DNA of 15,601 nucleotides from CAZOBJ01 sp964577825 (GTDB lineage: Bacteria; Planctomycetota; SZUA-567; JAFGNG01). Positions 14,679 through 15,601 of the stretch are shown here, one piece after another. Every line of letters begins with the position of its first letter. Position 1 is the stretch's first letter. Below the pieces are notes generated by a model. It was not told where the DNA came from and did no database searches. It was given only the letters and a program-made list of their open reading frames with translations. The translations under genes were made by a program, and so were the position numbers. The stretch spans positions 1 through 15,601 of the forward strand of contig CAZOBJ010000075.1 in the NCBI GenBank assembly GCA_964577825.1. The letters run 5' to 3'.

Positions 14679-15164
14679 TCAGTGATCATTGCCTGGACTG
14701 TGGCCTCCGGCCTGGTTGGAGCCACAGCAATGCCATTCTTTGCGTCCTGCCGTGCCAATTTGTGGGCCTGTTTCATCTGGGCTGTCATCCCAATCATGCG
14801 TGTCATGGGGACTTTGGTTGCGGTGCGTGGCGCGGTGCCATCGTATTGCACGCATCTTGCGCATGCAGACTGTGACGAGAACGACCAGGAACGCAAAGAC
14901 GGACCCCGCCACCTTCACGTCCCGGTTCTCAGGGGATATGACCAAGAGATAGATCATGATCACGTACGCCACGGCCTCGATCGCCTGCAGCCGGAAGGGC
15001 ACGATGACTCTTGTCTGGCGGTAGCGCCACATTGTTGCTATCTCCCAAAGCCCCCAGCATGCGGACACAATGCACGTCGCACCATTGAGCGCGGTCAGCC
15101 AGGGAGAGCCGCGGGCCGAAAACGCCATAAAACCTGCGAGGAGGGCTACGAGCATGCCGGCCAC
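14679..15164 (-). CDS. Small four-helix membrane protein, candidate immunity protein for the RHS tail
   Basis: 161 residues. The GTG at 15164 is chosen because GGAGG lies 7 nt upstream; the next ATG (15155) would be too far from it. Four hydrophobic segments are visible: about 1-17 (VALLAGFMAF), 25-47 (TALNGATCIVSACWGLWEIA), 55-80 (AIEAVAYVIMIYLLVI) and 86-104 (AGSVFAFLVVLVTVCM). Short Arg-rich loops (WRYRQTR, MRKMRAIRWHR) suggest those faces are cytoplasmic. The last 55 residues are a hydrophilic His/Asp/Cys-bearing tail (HDTHDWDDSPDE, EWHCCG). It starts 21 bp after the RHS stop codon, the usual place for a cognate immunity gene. I know of no family match. Its base composition is visibly less GC-rich than that of the metabolic genes. 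Confidence 0.75.
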   Translation of the reverse strand: MAGMLVALLAGFMAFSARGSPWLTALNGATCIVSACWGLWEIATMWRYRQTRVIVPFRLQAIEAVAYVIMIYLLVISPENRDVKVAGSVFAFLVVLVTVCMRKMRAIRWHRATHRNQSPHDTHDWDDSPDETGPQIGTAGRKEWHCCGSNQAGGHSPGNDH

Positions 15165-15185
15165 GAATCAGCCTCCGGGGCAGCG

Positions 15186-15601
15186 TCAGGTGCCAAGAGC
15201 GCCCAGCGAGTTGATGCCGTGTCGCCAGAGACGGCAGCATGCAGCGAACTGTTCGCCAGGCATCAGAGAGCCCTGTGTTATCAGGTTCTGCAATCCAAAA
15301 GCGACGAGATCAAGTAACATTCCACCAGCTGCGGCTCCCAGTGCGGCTCCACCCGCGGCTGTCACAACCGCCGGAGCTCCGCCCGCGGCGTCGTACGTGT
15401 AGTACGTCTGCGCCCCCGGCTCCAGTCTTTTATATAAAATCGCGCCGGTCGGGTCGTACGCGAAGTAAGTGGACTGGTTGTGCGGGCTTGTGACGCGCGT
15501 CCGGTTGCCCGCGGCGTCGTACGCATAGTAGGCCGTGCGATGGGGCGCGACGGTGAGGGCGACCCGCCGGTTCGCGGGGTCGTAGGCGAAGTAGGTCGCG
15601 T
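15186..15601 (-). CDS. C-terminal part of an RHS/YD-repeat protein with a short hydrophobic tail (5' end outside the window)
   Basis: The last about 137 codons of a minus-strand gene. Three successive YD units of exactly 21 residues are visible (starting YFAYDPANRR, YYAYDAAGNR and YFAYDPTGAI), and a fourth begins YYTYDAAGG. The core then stops abruptly. The usual RHS closing motif (DPxGL...N-Y-x-Y...DPxG), which marks the cleavage site before a variable toxin domain, is absent. Instead comes a tail of about 65 residues: a Gly/Ala-rich hydrophobic stretch (TAAGGAALGAAAGG, MLLDLVAFGLQNLI) and a Cys-containing end (PGEQFAACCRLWRHG). The tail could be a small membrane-active toxin, a degenerate orphan C-terminus, or the scar of recombination. 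The next gene is a small membrane protein 21 bp downstream. Confidence 0.85.
   Translation of the reverse strand, partial: ATYFAYDPANRRVALTVAPHRTAYYAYDAAGNRTRVTSPHNQSTYFAYDPTGAILYKRLEPGAQTYYTYDAAGGAPAVVTAAGGAALGAAAGGMLLDLVAFGLQNLITQGSLMPGEQFAACCRLWRHGINSLGALGT
15405..15593 (-). repeat. Three tandem 63-bp YD-repeat units
   Basis: Units 15593-15531, 15530-15468 and 15467-15405 each encode 21 residues beginning Y-(F/Y)-A-Y-D. A fourth, incomplete unit begins at 15404. They share the opening motif, while the intervening residues differ, as in RHS cores. Confidence 0.8.

Noticed and set aside
14232..15317. 361-codon open frame on the plus strand across the HEAT, membrane protein and RHS tail genes
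   Set aside because: It runs antisense to three minus-strand genes that each have convincing features (YD repeats, membrane helices, HEAT repeat, good ribosome sites). Its own product has no recognisable domain.
1..15601. CRISPR arrays, tRNA or rRNA genes, transposases and integrases
   Set aside because: Looked for and not seen; the only tandem repeats are the protein-coding 63-bp YD units at the right edge.

Overview
The window is 15.6 kb of GC-rich bacterial DNA, densely coding, with clear Shine-Dalgarno sites and several sigma70-like promoters. The gene content is a very large secreted glycoside hydrolase-like protein, an AP-endonuclease-2-fold sugar isomerase, two Gfo/Idh/MocA oxidoreductases, an enolase-superfamily enzyme and a PIG-L deacetylase. 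This style is typical of carbohydrate-degrading Planctomycetota, Lentisphaerota/Verrucomicrobiota or Hydrogenedentota. The phylum is an inference, because no rRNA or other marker gene is present.

Layout, left to right. 1-169 (minus): a scrap of RHS/YD-repeat coding sequence that begins right after the stop codon of the next gene and runs off the window. 170-1096 (minus): sugar isomerase/epimerase-like protein. 1097-1347: divergent promoter region. 1348-5871 (plus): 1507-residue secreted multidomain protein ending in a CBM9-like module. 5904-6899 (plus): second exported protein, which shares a short motif with the first. 6882-7601 (minus): PIG-L deacetylase, overlapping the previous gene tail to tail. 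7618-8652 (minus): Gfo/Idh/MocA oxidoreductase 1, with its own promoter and a large inverted repeat. 8944-10347 (minus): mandelate racemase/enolase-superfamily enzyme. 10406-11518 (minus): Gfo/Idh/MocA oxidoreductase 2. 11803-13836 (minus): cytoplasmic TIM-barrel glycoside hydrolase-like protein. 14031-15601 (minus): an RHS-associated module. In transcription order it holds the C-terminal end of an RHS protein, a small four-helix membrane protein and a membrane-anchored HEAT-repeat protein. Its GC content is visibly lower than that of the metabolic genes.

How the genes may work together (inference): the two exported proteins could bind and cut a polysaccharide or glycoconjugate outside the cytoplasm. 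Inside the cell, PIG-L would remove acyl groups, the Gfo/Idh/MocA enzymes would oxidise or reduce sugar carbons, and the enolase-family and isomerase-family enzymes would carry out proton-abstraction chemistry such as elimination, dehydration or epimerisation. No transporter or regulator lies in the window. The right-hand RHS module looks like a separate polymorphic-toxin/immunity cassette.

The points most worth a second look are these. (1) The unusual RHS tail with two candidate immunity-type genes behind it. (2) A roughly 112-bp duplicated gene end that has left a 22-codon relic of the glycoside hydrolase-like gene fused by TGATG overlap to the enolase-family gene. (3) A short motif shared by the two neighbouring exported proteins. 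(4) A perfect 10-bp inverted repeat overlapping the predicted start point of the oxidoreductase-deacetylase promoter. (5) RHS sequence at both window edges in the same orientation, which suggests either a rearranged RHS locus or an assembly that broke at repeats.
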